Shown here piece by piece: positions 24,420-33,526 of a DNA stretch of 45,686 bases (positions are counted from its first letter, which is position 1; each line of letters starts with the position of its first letter). The notes below the pieces were generated by a model. The model saw only the letters and a program-made list of their open reading frames with translations, did no database searches and was not told where the DNA came from. The DNA comes from F1-120-MAGs118 sp013360535 (GTDB taxonomy: Bacteria; Planctomycetota; UBA1135; GCA-002686595), in NCBI GenBank assembly GCA_026647215.1, contig JAPKHC010000030.1, positions 1 to 45,686 of the forward strand, in the 5' to 3' direction. The position numbers and the translations under genes are program-made.

Positions 24420-26732
24420 ATGAACCTCGAACCCATTCGCGTATCCCGCGAGCTGACCGGTGGGCAGGTGCTCACCCTCGAGACGGGCCAGATGGCCCGT
24501 CAGGCCCACGGCGCCGTGATCGCCACGCTGGGCAACACCAAGTGCTTCGCCGCCGTCGCGTGCGGCCCGGCCAAGGAAGAGCAGGACTTCTTCCCGCTGA
24601 CCGTCGACTACCGCGAGAAGACCGAAGCCGCGGGCAAGATCCCCGGTGGATTCTTCAAGCGTGAAGGCCGCCCGACGACCAAGGAGATCCTCTCCATGCG
24701 TCTGTGCGACCGCGCCATCCGCCCGCTGTTCCCCGAGGGCTTCAAGAACGAAGTCCAGGTGATGAGCCACGCGCTCAGCTACGACGGCGGCCTCAACGCC
24801 GACGTGGTCGCGATGATCGCCGGCTTCGCCGCCGTGCACATCAGCCAGATCCCGTTCCACGGCGCGATGGGTGCCGTGCGCGTCGGGCACCTCGATGGCG
24901 AGCTGTGCGTGTTCCCGCCGGACAACCGCCGTCGCACCGAATCGCGGCTCGACCTCGTCGTCGCGGGCCACATGGAAGGCCTGTGCATGGTCGAGGCCGC
25001 GGCCAAGGAACTGCCCGAGCGCGAGGTGATCGATGCGCTCGAGCTCGCCCACAAGGTGATCCGCGAGATCGCCGAGCTGGTCGAGGAGCTCCGCACGAAG
25101 GCCGGCAAGCCGAAGATGGCGTGGACCGCTCCGGCCGTCGACGCCGCGCTCGCCACCAAGATCGAGGCCTACCGTCCCGCGATCCGCGACGTGATCTTCA
25201 CGCCGGGCAAGCACGACCGCCACGATGCGCTCGCCAAGGTCGTCGACGAGGCCAAGGCCGCCGTGCTCGCCGGGATCACCGACGAGAAGCAGCTCAAGGC
25301 GCGCACCAAGGAAGCCAAGGCGCTGCTCGAGAACCTGGTCGGCCAGGTCGAGCGCGACGCGATCCTCGACGGCCGCCGCGCCGACGGCCGCGCGATGGAC
25401 CAGATCCGCGAGATCGCGATCTCGCCGAACTTCATCCCGCGCGTGCACGGCTCGGCGCTCTTCACGCGCGGCGAGACGCAGGCGCTGGTCAGCGTGACGC
25501 TCGGCACCGCCGACGATGAGCAGATCATCGATGGCATCGACGAGGAGTACCGCAAGAACTTCTACCTGCACTACAACTTCCCGCCGTACTCGGTGGGCGA
25601 GACGCGCCGCATCATGGGCCCGGGTCGCCGCGAGATCGGTCACGGCATGCTGGCCGAGCGCGCGCTCGCGGCCGTCCTGCCGCCGAAGGAACGCTTCCCG
25701 TACACCATCCGCATCGTCAGCGACATCATGGAGTCGAACGGCTCCTCGTCGATGGCGAGCGTGTGCGGCGGTTGCCTCGCGATGATGCTCGCGGGCGTGC
25801 CGCTGACGCAGCCGGTCGCGGGCATCGCGATGGGCCTGATCCAGGAAGGCGAGCGCTACGCGGTGCTCTCCGACATCATGGGTTCGGAAGACCACAACGG
25901 CGACATGGACTTCAAGGTCGCCGGTTCGGGTCTGGGCATCACCGCGCTGCAGATGGACATCAAGGTCAAGAGCGTCTCGCGCGAGGTGCTCGAGAAGGCG
26001 CTCGAGCAGGCGCGCCTGGGCCGGCGCGAGATCCTGAAGAAGATGCTCGCCGCGGTGCCGCGTCCGGCCGGCCAGATCAGCCCCTTCGCCCCGCGCATGG
26101 AGCTGATCCAGATCCCCGCCGACAAGATCGGCTACCTGATCGGCCCCGGCGGTCGCCAGATCAAGGCGCTGCAGGAGCAGTTCAAGGTCAAGATCTCGAT
26201 CCTCGACGACAAGGGCAACGTGCAGGTCGCCGGCGTCGATCGCGACCTCGTCAACGGCTGCCTCGACACGATCCGCGGCATGTGCGAGACGCCGCAGATC
26301 GGCACCAAGTACTCGGGCACCGTCAAGGGCATCAAGGACTTCGGCGCCTTCGTCGAGATCCTGCCGGGCGTCGAGGGCCTGCTGCACGTCAGCGAGCTCG
26401 ACCACGGCTACGTCAACCGCGTGACGGACATCGTCAACGTCGGCGACGCGGTCGAGGTGATCGTGATCCACGTCGATGACCGCGGCAAGATCAAGCTCTC
26501 GCGCAAGGCGCTCTTGCCCGGCGGCGAAGCCCCGCGCGACGGTGGTGACGGCGAAGGCGGCGGCGACGCCGGCTTCGAAGGCGGCCCCGAAGGTGGCCCC
26601 GAAGGCGAACCCGCCTACGAAGGCGACCGCGGTGGTGACCGTGGCGGCGATCGCGGCGGTGACCGCGGTGGCTTCCGCGGCGGCCGCGGTGGTGGTGGTG
26701 GCCGCGGCCGCGGTGGCCGCGACCGTCGCTAG
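24420..26732 (+). CDS. pnp: Polyribonucleotide nucleotidyltransferase (PNPase)
   Basis: 770 residues. Phosphorolytic 3'-5' exoribonuclease and RNA-degradosome component. Two RNase PH domains (about 5-230 and 325-555, the second with GSALFTRGETQALVSVTLG and MDFKVAGSGLGITALQMDIK). A KH domain follows (KIGYLIGPGGRQIKALQEQF, about 565-625), then S1 (about 630-700, KYSGTVKGIKDFGAFVEILPG). The C-terminal ~65 residues are an acidic Gly-rich stretch ending in Asp-Arg-Gly-Gly and RGG repeats. This RNA-binding-like tail is beyond the usual ~710 residues. ATG at 24420. Terminator-like hairpin downstream. Confidence 0.97.
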   Translation: MNLEPIRVSRELTGGQVLTLETGQMARQAHGAVIATLGNTKCFAAVACGPAKEEQDFFPLTVDYREKTEAAGKIPGGFFKREGRPTTKEILSMRLCDRAIRPLFPEGFKNEVQVMSHALSYDGGLNADVVAMIAGFAAVHISQIPFHGAMGAVRVGHLDGELCVFPPDNRRRTESRLDLVVAGHMEGLCMVEAAAKELPEREVIDALELAHKVIREIAELVEELRTKAGKPKMAWTAPAVDAALATKIEAYRPAIRDVIFTPGKHDRHDALAKVVDEAKAAVLAGITDEKQLKARTKEAKALLENLVGQVERDAILDGRRADGRAMDQIREIAISPNFIPRVHGSALFTRGETQALVSVTLGTADDEQIIDGIDEEYRKNFYLHYNFPPYSVGETRRIMGPGRREIGHGMLAERALAAVLPPKERFPYTIRIVSDIMESNGSSSMASVCGGCLAMMLAGVPLTQPVAGIAMGLIQEGERYAVLSDIMGSEDHNGDMDFKVAGSGLGITALQMDIKVKSVSREVLEKALEQARLGRREILKKMLAAVPRPAGQISPFAPRMELIQIPADKIGYLIGPGGRQIKALQEQFKVKISILDDKGNVQVAGVDRDLVNGCLDTIRGMCETPQIGTKYSGTVKGIKDFGAFVEILPGVEGLLHVSELDHGYVNRVTDIVNVGDAVEVIVIHVDDRGKIKLSRKALLPGGEAPRDGGDGEGGGDAGFEGGPEGGPEGEPAYEGDRGGDRGGDRGGDRGGFRGGRGGGGGRGRGGRDRR

Positions 26733-26765
26733 TCCAAGCGCTTCGTAGCTCTGCATCTCACGCGG

Positions 26766-26793
26766 GCCGGCCGTCCTTCTCGGGACTGCCGGC
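26766..26793 (+). terminator. Terminator-like hairpin after pnp
   Basis: GCCGGC-C-GTCC (26766-26776) pairs with GGAC-T-GCCGGC (26783-26793), with one mismatch and a 6-nt loop. The following sequence is only moderately T-rich. Confidence 0.45.
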
Positions 26794-26866
26794 TCGCTTC
26801 GTGTTCCGATCGCTGCACTGTTCAGTTGCGCCCACGGACCTCCCAGTGGAGAGTGAGGTCTCATCG

Positions 26867-27301
26867 ATGCGGCGCGGAGTCGAGGTGGAGCGAGTGTGGG
26901 GCGACGGCGACCTCGTCGAGCTCGAGTGGCGTGTTTCGGACGGGACGTCGCTCGTCGTGAATCGCGTCTACGTAGGCCACGAGCAGCTTGTGGAAGCCGC
27001 TGAAGCGCTCGCGAGATTCGACGACTCCGCAGGTGGTGCCGAGTTCGAGCTCGCGCTCGGCAAATTCGGGCCCGAGTTCGCGAATGGCGCTTTTTGCGCC
27101 CATTTTCGCTACTTCGCGCCCGGTCGCCTGCTCGTGACGTGCCGGCAGGAGTCCGAGTTCACGGAAATCGGCGCTGCGCGCCTCGCCAGCTCCGCCACGA
27201 CGCACCTTCGATCCGAACGTGCGCTGCTCCAGCGTTTCGCGATGGAGTTGCGCGCTCTCGCGGCCGGTATGGACGTCGAGCCCTGGCTTGAGGCAATCTG
27301 A
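26867..27301 (+). CDS. Hypothetical protein, 144 residues
   Basis: Not recognised. The sequence is soluble and mixed alpha/beta: strands such as VELEWRVSDGTSLVVNRVYV and FCAHFRYFAPGRLLVTCR, and a C-terminal helix (LLQRFAMELRALAAGMDV). No signal peptide. ATG at 26867 is chosen; in-frame GTG at 26801 would add 22 residues of unconvincing sequence. The next gene starts 4 bp after its stop, so the three small genes 26867-28372 look like one operon. They are slightly less GC-extreme than their neighbours, possibly accessory genes. Confidence 0.6.
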   Translation: MRRGVEVERVWGDGDLVELEWRVSDGTSLVVNRVYVGHEQLVEAAEALARFDDSAGGAEFELALGKFGPEFANGAFCAHFRYFAPGRLLVTCRQESEFTEIGAARLASSATTHLRSERALLQRFAMELRALAAGMDVEPWLEAI

Positions 27302-27305
27302 GGTC

Positions 27306-27761
27306 ATGATCACCAGCGCCAGTCTTGCGAGTCGGTTGGGGGGGAGCTTTGCCGTCGTAGCGGTCGCCTGCGCGTGCGCGACAGCGCCCAAACCGGTCGA
27401 TGCCGCCGAGACGATTCGCGCATCGGAAGAGCGCTTCCTGAGCGCCTTCCGCGATCACGACCTGCCCGCCGCATGGGCGCTCGTCGCGAGCTGGATGAAG
27501 TCGCAGACGAGCTACGAGCAGTTCATCGCCGGGCCCGAGGACAAGGACATCCGGCCGAAGTCCTGGCGCATCGGGAAGATCGAGCCGTTTGTGCCGGAGG
27601 ATCCGTCGATGGCCGAGCTTGGAATGACGTGGTACTCGGTGCAGGTCGAGGCGGAGATGCACGACCTCAAGAGCCAGCGGCCGCCGCACCCCGACGTGTG
27701 GGTGGACCTGTGGGTGCGCGAGGCGGACGGCACCTGGGCCTGGATGTGGCGCGTCCTGTGA
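27306..27761 (+). CDS. Small putative lipoprotein, 151 residues
   Basis: An N-terminal signal-like stretch (GGSFAVVAVACACATAP) ends in cysteines compatible with a lipobox (VACAC region, about residues 20-24). The mature part begins with a helix (ETIRASEERFLSAFRDHD) followed by an alternating strand pattern ending in WVREADGTWAWMWRVL. This resembles NTF2/SnoaL-like small folds, but I cannot confirm it. Its stop overlaps the GTG of the next gene (GTGA). Confidence 0.6.
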   Translation: MITSASLASRLGGSFAVVAVACACATAPKPVDAAETIRASEERFLSAFRDHDLPAAWALVASWMKSQTSYEQFIAGPEDKDIRPKSWRIGKIEPFVPEDPSMAELGMTWYSVQVEAEMHDLKSQRPPHPDVWVDLWVREADGTWAWMWRVL

Positions 27762-28372
27762 GCTCGCCGCCGAGTGCGAACGCCAGTTCGCGCGCGCACG
27801 GCATCGTTGTCCGAATCGTGAGTTCGCTCTCGCTTCTCGTGGCTCTCGCTGCGCTCTTCGTCACGATCGGCTGCTCCCACGAGTCGCCTGCACCGCAGAT
27901 GACGGGCCGCGAGGCGCCGGTCCTCATTGCGCAGTCCGAATCCGGATCTCCATCGCGCCGCCACTGGTCGATGACGCTGTGGCGCGACGGTGGTGGCGTG
28001 GTCGAGTGGCGCGCTCGGGACGAGGTGCTCGACAAAGTGATCACGCGGCGGAAGAAGCTGTTCGTCGGACCCGAAGCGGTTCAGTCGCTCCTCGATCAGG
28101 CGCAAGCGTCCTTGCTGCGTCTGGATTGCCCCGAACTCGTGGGGGAGCCCGTGTTTGACAGCACGACAGCATCGCTGTGGATTCTCGACGATCCGGGCGG
28201 CGCGATGACGCTTTGGATCGGCTTCGTGCAACCCAGTTGGGAAGCGCAGCTGGATTCGGATCCGGATCCGGGGAGAAAGGAGCGCGTGAGGCTGTCACTG
28301 GAGTTGTGGAAGCGCGTCGAGGAGCTCCTGCCGGACGTCGACGGCGTCGCGTTCGCCCGACGCTTCCGGTAG
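27758..28372 (+). CDS. Putative lipoprotein, 204 residues
   Basis: Unrecognised. Hydrophobic stretch SLSLLVALAALFVTIGC with a lipobox-like TIGC. From GTG at 27758 this Cys would be about residue 40, long for a signal peptide. An in-frame GTG at 27818 would give a more typical N-terminus. The mature part has strands (SMTLWRDGGGVVEWRAR) and a C-terminal helix (LSLELWKRVEELLPDV). Coupled by GTGA to the preceding gene. Confidence 0.58.
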   Translation: MSSPPSANASSRAHGIVVRIVSSLSLLVALAALFVTIGCSHESPAPQMTGREAPVLIAQSESGSPSRRHWSMTLWRDGGGVVEWRARDEVLDKVITRRKKLFVGPEAVQSLLDQAQASLLRLDCPELVGEPVFDSTTASLWILDDPGGAMTLWIGFVQPSWEAQLDSDPDPGRKERVRLSLELWKRVEELLPDVDGVAFARRFR

Positions 28373-28450
28373 CTCCGCGCTGGTCCACGGTTCCGACGCC
28401 AGATCTCGCCCGCCGGTGAGCCAGGCGGCGGCGCGGGCTACCATGCGGAG

Positions 28451-31400
28451 GTGAGTTGGGGCGCGAGAGCAGGGGCGTGGTTGGCGGTCGCGGGACTGGC
28501 GGCGGCGGCGTGGGCGCAGGGTGAGGGGGCGAAGGCGGGCGAGGCGAAGGGCAGTTCGGCGCGGGCGGAGCGAGAGCAGGACGAGGGCGCGCAGTCGGGA
28601 CTGGCGCGCGCGCGGGCGGTGTGGGTCGATCCGGCGAAGCTCGTGATCGATGGGGATGCGAGCGAGTGGCGCGCGAGTGATGCGCCGGCGGTGGCGATCG
28701 AGCGTGACGAGCAGTGGGTGACGCTCGAGGGCCGCGCTCCGACGGCGTTGTGGCGCGGGCCGGAGGATGCTGGCGTCCGATTGTGGCTCGGCTGGAACGC
28801 GACGGACCTCGTCGTCGGCGGCGAGCTGCGCGACGACGTGGCGCAACACGATGCGGAGCGTTGGTACCTGGGCGACGGGATCGAGCTGTTCCTGTCGACG
28901 GTCGACGTGGCGCCGCAGTGGGGGCCCGACGACTGGCAGGTGATGCTCGCGCCTTCATGGCCGGAGCGGCCGTGGGGCGTGTATCCGCGGGAAGGACAGC
29001 CGGGGCGGCCCGATGGCGGCTTCGGCGGTGTGGAAGTGGCGACGAGCGTGATGCCGGGCGGCGTGCGCTTCGAGGCGCGCTTCCCGTGGCGCAACTTCGG
29101 GCGCTTCGTGCCGCAGGACGATGCCGAGCTCGGCTTCAACGTCGCGTTGTGCGACCGCGACCAGCGCGGTTTCCTCGAGAGTTATGGCACGTGGACGGGC
29201 GAGGCGGAGATCTCGCAGCGGCCCGAGCGGCGCGGCACGCTCGTGCTCGAGCCGCGTCCGGAGCGTGCTCCGGCTGCCGCGGCGGCGACCGATGAAGGCG
29301 GCGGGCGACCGTACCTGCTGATCGGTCTGGCGGTGCTGTACGGCCTCGCGTTGTGGTCGCGCAGCGTGTGGCGCGACGCGCGCGCGCGGCGCAAGGGGCT
29401 CGAGCTCGCGGCGGCGGCGCTCGCGATCGCGGGCGTGATCGCGGTGTCGCTCGTGCTGCTGCGCCAGCGCGACGCGCGCGAGCGGCTCGCGGCGATCGAG
29501 AGCTACGGCGACTCGGTCGAGGCGCTGATCGCCTCGGGCGTGCTCGGGGCGCCGGAGCCGCAGGAGCTGCTGCGCGACCTCGCCGCGCTGCTCGAGGGCG
29601 AGTCGATCCCGGCGCGGCCGGCGCGCGATTTCCTGCCGCTCGTGCCCGGTGGCGCGCAGCTCGGCGAGGCCCGCGCGACGCAGCGCCGCGGCCTCCCGTT
29701 CGCGCCGATCGAGCTGCCCGGACGGCCGCGGCTGGCGGGCGTCACGCTCTCGCCCGCGCAGCTGCTCGCGCTGCCGATGAACACGTCGCGCTCGATCGAC
29801 GGCCTCGTCGTCGTCACGCGCGTCGCGGATCCGCGCTTCGCGCGCATGAGCCCGCGCCAGCTGCCGATGCTCGCGATCGAGGCGCGCAAGGGCGGGCGCA
29901 CGGTCGGCACGCCGCTCGAGATGCGCGACGCGCTCGAGCTGCACTTCGAGAGCGACCAGCACGCGGAACGGCCGGGCCTCGAGCCCGCGCTGACGGTGCC
30001 GGGCGGTCCCCGCGGCGAGCTGCACGCGGACGCGCTCCTGCTCGAGTTCCCCGTCGCGCTCGAGGCCGACGAGATCGTCGTGCGCCACGTCGGTCCGCCG
30101 ACGAGCTACTCGGTGCAGGTGCTCGCCGCGAGCGTGCGCGTGCCGCGCGAGGGCGTGGCGGAGATCGCTCCGCTGCGCGTGACGAGCGACGGGCGCTGGG
30201 AGTGGGCCGGCGCGGATCCGACGATCGCGGCCGAGGTCGTCGTGCCCGGGCGTTCGCCGCGCGAGACCAAGCCGCAGATGGTCGAGCGGCCGGTGCGGCT
30301 GGCGGAGGAATACCTCGGCACGGTGCACCTGCACGACGCGGCCGCGCTCAAGCCCTCGAGCTGGGAACCCGCGCCGCTCGCGATCGTCGCGTCGGTCGCG
30401 CCGTTCCTCGTCGCGCTGTTCGCCGAGTGGCTCGCGACGCGGCGGCGCATCCGCGGCAAGCTGGCGGTCGGTTTCGCGGTGACGAGCGCGGTGCCGTTGC
30501 TCGCGCTCACCTTGCTCCTGCAGGCGAGCCTCACCGCCGAACACCGCGAGCGCGAGTCGGAACGTGCGACGGACGTGATCGCTCGCGCGGAGGAGCAGCT
30601 CGAGCGCGAAGTGCGTGAGCTCGAGCGCGAGGCGGCGCGCCTGTTGCGGATCGCCGACCTGCGCAAGCGCATCGACGGCGCGTGGCCGGAGACGAGCGAA
30701 GAGCTGGCGGTGTGGTGGGGCGAAGGTGAAGGCGCGACGCGCCTGCTCGAGCGCACCGCGGTCGACGGGCGGCGCGTGCGCGTCGGCTCCGGGCCGCAGT
30801 GGCGGCAATTGCCGCGCGACGTCGTGCTCGAGTCGGGCCCGGCGCGCCCGTTTGGCCAGCTGCTGCTCGTCGGCGTCGCGCAGTCGCCGGCCGGCGCCGA
30901 GCTCCCGCTGACCGTGATCGTCGCGCGAAGCCCGAGCCTCGCGAGCAGCACCGCGACGGCGCGCACCGACGTGCGGCTCTTCGGAGCGGGCCGCGATCCG
31001 GCGCCGCGCCCGGAAGACCTCGAGCCCGCTTCGGCGAACGAACAGCGTCGCGGGCTGTGGGACCGCCGCGGTCAGGAACTGGTCGGCGTGCTCGTCAGCG
31101 TGCCGCGTGAACGTGGCGTGCCGGTGCTCGGCCGTTATTCGTTGACCGAGCTGCTGCTCGCCGCCGGCATCACCGCGGTGTTCACGGTCCTGCTCTTCGC
31201 GGGCATCCTCACCGGCCACTTGGTCGGCCCGATCGAGCGCCTCGACCGCGCGCTGCGGGCCGGGCGGCCGGGTGAGGTCGAGCCCGAGGTCGCCGACGAG
31301 GTCGGGCACCTCGCGACGGCCGTACGTTCCTATTCGGAACAGGTCGCCGTGCGTGTGTCGGAGATGGAGCGCCTCGCGTTTGCGCAGGGCGAGATGTCGC

Positions 31401-33322
31401 GGCGCCTCGATCCGGAGGACGCGCGCGCGGCGGTGCTCGGCTTCTTCGCGCGGCACACGCGCACGCTGGGGCTGTGGGTGCTGTGGCGCGGCGAGGCGGG
31501 CGAGGAGCCGCGGGTGTACGGCGAGGGCGGGCGCGAACTCGCGTTGCCGGACGACGCGATGTTCCTGCAGTCGGCCTTGGTGGCGGGCGAGCTGCTCCAG
31601 CTCGTCGACCGCGGCGAGACGGAAGCGCTCAGCGAGTTCGAGCGCACGCTCTTCGGCGCCTCGCGGCGGCTCCTGTGCCTGCCGTTGATCGCAGCGGGCG
31701 AGACGCGTGGCGCCATCGTGCTCGGCCTCGAGACCGACGCGCCGCGCGAGGACCTGGCGTTCCTGCAGGCGGCGGCCTCGCAGTCGGCGATCGTGCTCGA
31801 GAACGCGCGCCTGTACCGACAGGCCGTGCGCGACGCGGTGACGGGCTTCCTGTCCGACCCCGGCTTCCGCCAGCGTGTGGTCGAGGAGATCCAGCGTGCG
31901 CAGGGGGACGCGGACAGCGGTGTGTTGCTGGTCCAGATCCGCCTGAGCGGCCTGCCGCGCGACGACCGGCTCGCGGGTGAGCGCCTGCGCGAGGCGGCGC
32001 AGCGCCTGCGGCTCTCGGTGCGTGGCCTGGCGGTGTTCGGGCGTTCGGGCGCGGGCGACCTCAAGCTCGCGCTGCCTTGGCGCGGGTCGGAGCCGAGCGC
32101 GTCGGCGGTCGAACGCAGGCTGCTCGAACGCCTGACGGCCGGTCCGTGGCCGGACGGTGAGGTCGTGAGCGGCCTGTACTTCGCCCACGCGGCCTGGCCC
32201 AAGGACGGGCCGAGCGCACGCTTCGTGCAGGCGGTGCTCGAGGAGCGCATGGCCGAAGCCCAGTCGGGGCGCCCGGCCTCGCAGCTCGTCCAGATCACCA
32301 GCCAAGTGCCGGTCGACTTCGTGGCGACGAGCCCGATCCTCGTCCAGCTGCTCGACACCCTGCGCCGGGTCGCCGAGCAGGAGATCACGGTGTTGGTGAG
32401 TGGCGAGACCGGTGTCGGAAAGGACCGTGTGGCGGAGCTTGTCCACCGCTGGGGCCGCCGGGCGAACGGGCCGCTGGTCCACGTCCACTGTCCGTCGCTG
32501 TCGGCCAGCCTGATCGAGGACGAGCTCTTCGGCCACGCCAAGGGGGCCTTCACCGGCGCCCACAGCCAGCGCGTCGGGCCGTTCGAGTACGCCGCCGGGG
32601 GCACGGTGGTCCTCGACGAGGTCGCCGGCCTTCCGCCGGCTGGTCAGGTGGCGCTGCTGCGCATGCTCGAGACGCGCGAGGTCCAGCCGCTCGGCTCCAG
32701 CCGCACCGTCCCGATCGACGTCCGGATCGTGGCGACCACTTCCAAGGATCTGGCGCTCGAGGTCGAGCGGGGGAACTTCCGGGCGGACCTCTTCTTCCGC
32801 CTCAACGTCGCCCACGTGACCGTCCCGCCGCTGCGGCTCCGCCGGCAGGCGCTCCCGGACCTGGTCGCGGCCTTCCTGCGGCGCTTCAACGAGACGGCCG
32901 ACCGCCCGGTCACCGGGGTCGACCCGAAGGTCATGGACGCCCTCTACGATCACCCTTGGCCGGGCAACCTGCGTGAGCTCGAGAACGTGCTCGCCAAGGG
33001 GGCCGTGCTCGCCCAAGGTGGGGAGCTCGGGCCCGAACACATCGACCTCGGACCCGGGGCGAACAGCACGGCCCCGGCGGGCGGCGACGCGACGGCGCAA
33101 GTGGTCCTCTCCGAGCGCATGGAGCGGCTCCTCGAGAGCCTCGCGCCGGGCGACCGGACCAGCACGGCCGAGTTTGCGGAGCGGGAGAGCATCTCGTCGC
33201 GCACCGCTTTGCGCGACCTGCAGGCGCTCGTGGAGGCCGGCTACCTCGTCCAGGAGGGCACCCGCCGCGGGGCCCGTTTCCGACGCTCCGGGAGGCCTCT
33301 CCCGACCCGAGCTGGGCACTAG
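28451..33322 (+). CDS. Membrane-anchored sigma-54 activator with CBM9/DOMON-like sensor, HAMP, GAF and degenerate GGDEF
   Basis: 1,623 residues. A signal-like N-terminus (to ~22) is followed by a CBM9/DOMON-like beta domain (about 57-270, LVIDGDASEWRASDAPAV). Next come TM segments (about 287-305 and 316-339), a second extracytoplasmic region (340-640), TMs (641-661, 668-690) and another extracytoplasmic stretch. The last TM (about 895-920) leads into HAMP, GAF (about 985-1120) and a GGDEF-like region without the GGDEF signature (RSGAGDL; about 1125-1260). The AAA+ domain (from ~1287) has Walker A GETGVGKD at 1318-1325 and GAFTGA at 1365-1370, which is required to engage sigma-54. The C-terminus is a winged-helix (about 1570-1612), not the usual Fis HTH. 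The GTG at 28451 has a poorly spaced SD, so the exact start is uncertain. It probably senses an extracytoplasmic ligand and activates the -24/-12 promoter just downstream. Confidence 0.85.
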   Translation: MSWGARAGAWLAVAGLAAAAWAQGEGAKAGEAKGSSARAEREQDEGAQSGLARARAVWVDPAKLVIDGDASEWRASDAPAVAIERDEQWVTLEGRAPTALWRGPEDAGVRLWLGWNATDLVVGGELRDDVAQHDAERWYLGDGIELFLSTVDVAPQWGPDDWQVMLAPSWPERPWGVYPREGQPGRPDGGFGGVEVATSVMPGGVRFEARFPWRNFGRFVPQDDAELGFNVALCDRDQRGFLESYGTWTGEAEISQRPERRGTLVLEPRPERAPAAAAATDEGGGRPYLLIGLAVLYGLALWSRSVWRDARARRKGLELAAAALAIAGVIAVSLVLLRQRDARERLAAIESYGDSVEALIASGVLGAPEPQELLRDLAALLEGESIPARPARDFLPLVPGGAQLGEARATQRRGLPFAPIELPGRPRLAGVTLSPAQLLALPMNTSRSIDGLVVVTRVADPRFARMSPRQLPMLAIEARKGGRTVGTPLEMRDALELHFESDQHAERPGLEPALTVPGGPRGELHADALLLEFPVALEADEIVVRHVGPPTSYSVQVLAASVRVPREGVAEIAPLRVTSDGRWEWAGADPTIAAEVVVPGRSPRETKPQMVERPVRLAEEYLGTVHLHDAAALKPSSWEPAPLAIVASVAPFLVALFAEWLATRRRIRGKLAVGFAVTSAVPLLALTLLLQASLTAEHRERESERATDVIARAEEQLEREVRELEREAARLLRIADLRKRIDGAWPETSEELAVWWGEGEGATRLLERTAVDGRRVRVGSGPQWRQLPRDVVLESGPARPFGQLLLVGVAQSPAGAELPLTVIVARSPSLASSTATARTDVRLFGAGRDPAPRPEDLEPASANEQRRGLWDRRGQELVGVLVSVPRERGVPVLGRYSLTELLLAAGITAVFTVLLFAGILTGHLVGPIERLDRALRAGRPGEVEPEVADEVGHLATAVRSYSEQVAVRVSEMERLAFAQGEMSRRLDPEDARAAVLGFFARHTRTLGLWVLWRGEAGEEPRVYGEGGRELALPDDAMFLQSALVAGELLQLVDRGETEALSEFERTLFGASRRLLCLPLIAAGETRGAIVLGLETDAPREDLAFLQAAASQSAIVLENARLYRQAVRDAVTGFLSDPGFRQRVVEEIQRAQGDADSGVLLVQIRLSGLPRDDRLAGERLREAAQRLRLSVRGLAVFGRSGAGDLKLALPWRGSEPSASAVERRLLERLTAGPWPDGEVVSGLYFAHAAWPKDGPSARFVQAVLEERMAEAQSGRPASQLVQITSQVPVDFVATSPILVQLLDTLRRVAEQEITVLVSGETGVGKDRVAELVHRWGRRANGPLVHVHCPSLSASLIEDELFGHAKGAFTGAHSQRVGPFEYAAGGTVVLDEVAGLPPAGQVALLRMLETREVQPLGSSRTVPIDVRIVATTSKDLALEVERGNFRADLFFRLNVAHVTVPPLRLRRQALPDLVAAFLRRFNETADRPVTGVDPKVMDALYDHPWPGNLRELENVLAKGAVLAQGGELGPEHIDLGPGANSTAPAGGDATAQVVLSERMERLLESLAPGDRTSTAEFAERESISSRTALRDLQALVEAGYLVQEGTRRGARFRRSGRPLPTRAGH

Positions 33323-33465
33323 ATGCCCATGTCTGTCGAGTAATGGCGAATAACTGGGCCCTGACGAGTTTCCGGCGGGGCGCGATGGACGGCCGCGGGC
33401 GCGTCGGTCGTAAATGACATAAACCCAATTCTGGAAGACAGTTACGCGCATCCATGGCCGCTGTG

Positions 33466-33479
33466 ACGCAAAACTGCGT
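33466..33479 (+). promoter_or_regulatory. Inverted repeat upstream of the sigma-54 promoter
   Basis: ACGCA-AAAC-TGCGT, a perfect 5-bp inverted repeat, ends 6 bp before the -24 element. It is closer than a classical enhancer site. It could be an operator or activator site for the winged helix of the upstream protein; speculative. Confidence 0.3.
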
Positions 33480-33484
33480 TCGGT

Positions 33485-33501
33485 TTGGCACGTCGGTTGT
33501 T
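33485..33501 (+). promoter_or_regulatory. Sigma-54 (-24/-12) promoter
   Basis: TTGGCACG-N4-TTGTT against consensus YTGGCACG-N4-TTGCW. The -24 GG (33487-33488) and -12 GT (33499-33500) are separated by exactly 10 bp; only the -12 C is replaced by T. It sits in the 204-bp gap after the sigma-54 activator gene. Transcription would start near 33511, 16 nt before the ATG of the secreted protein gene. Apart from this site and a small inverted repeat the gap has no other feature I can support. Confidence 0.72.
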
Positions 33502-33526
33502 CGAGGGAGGGCCAAGGAAACGCGCC

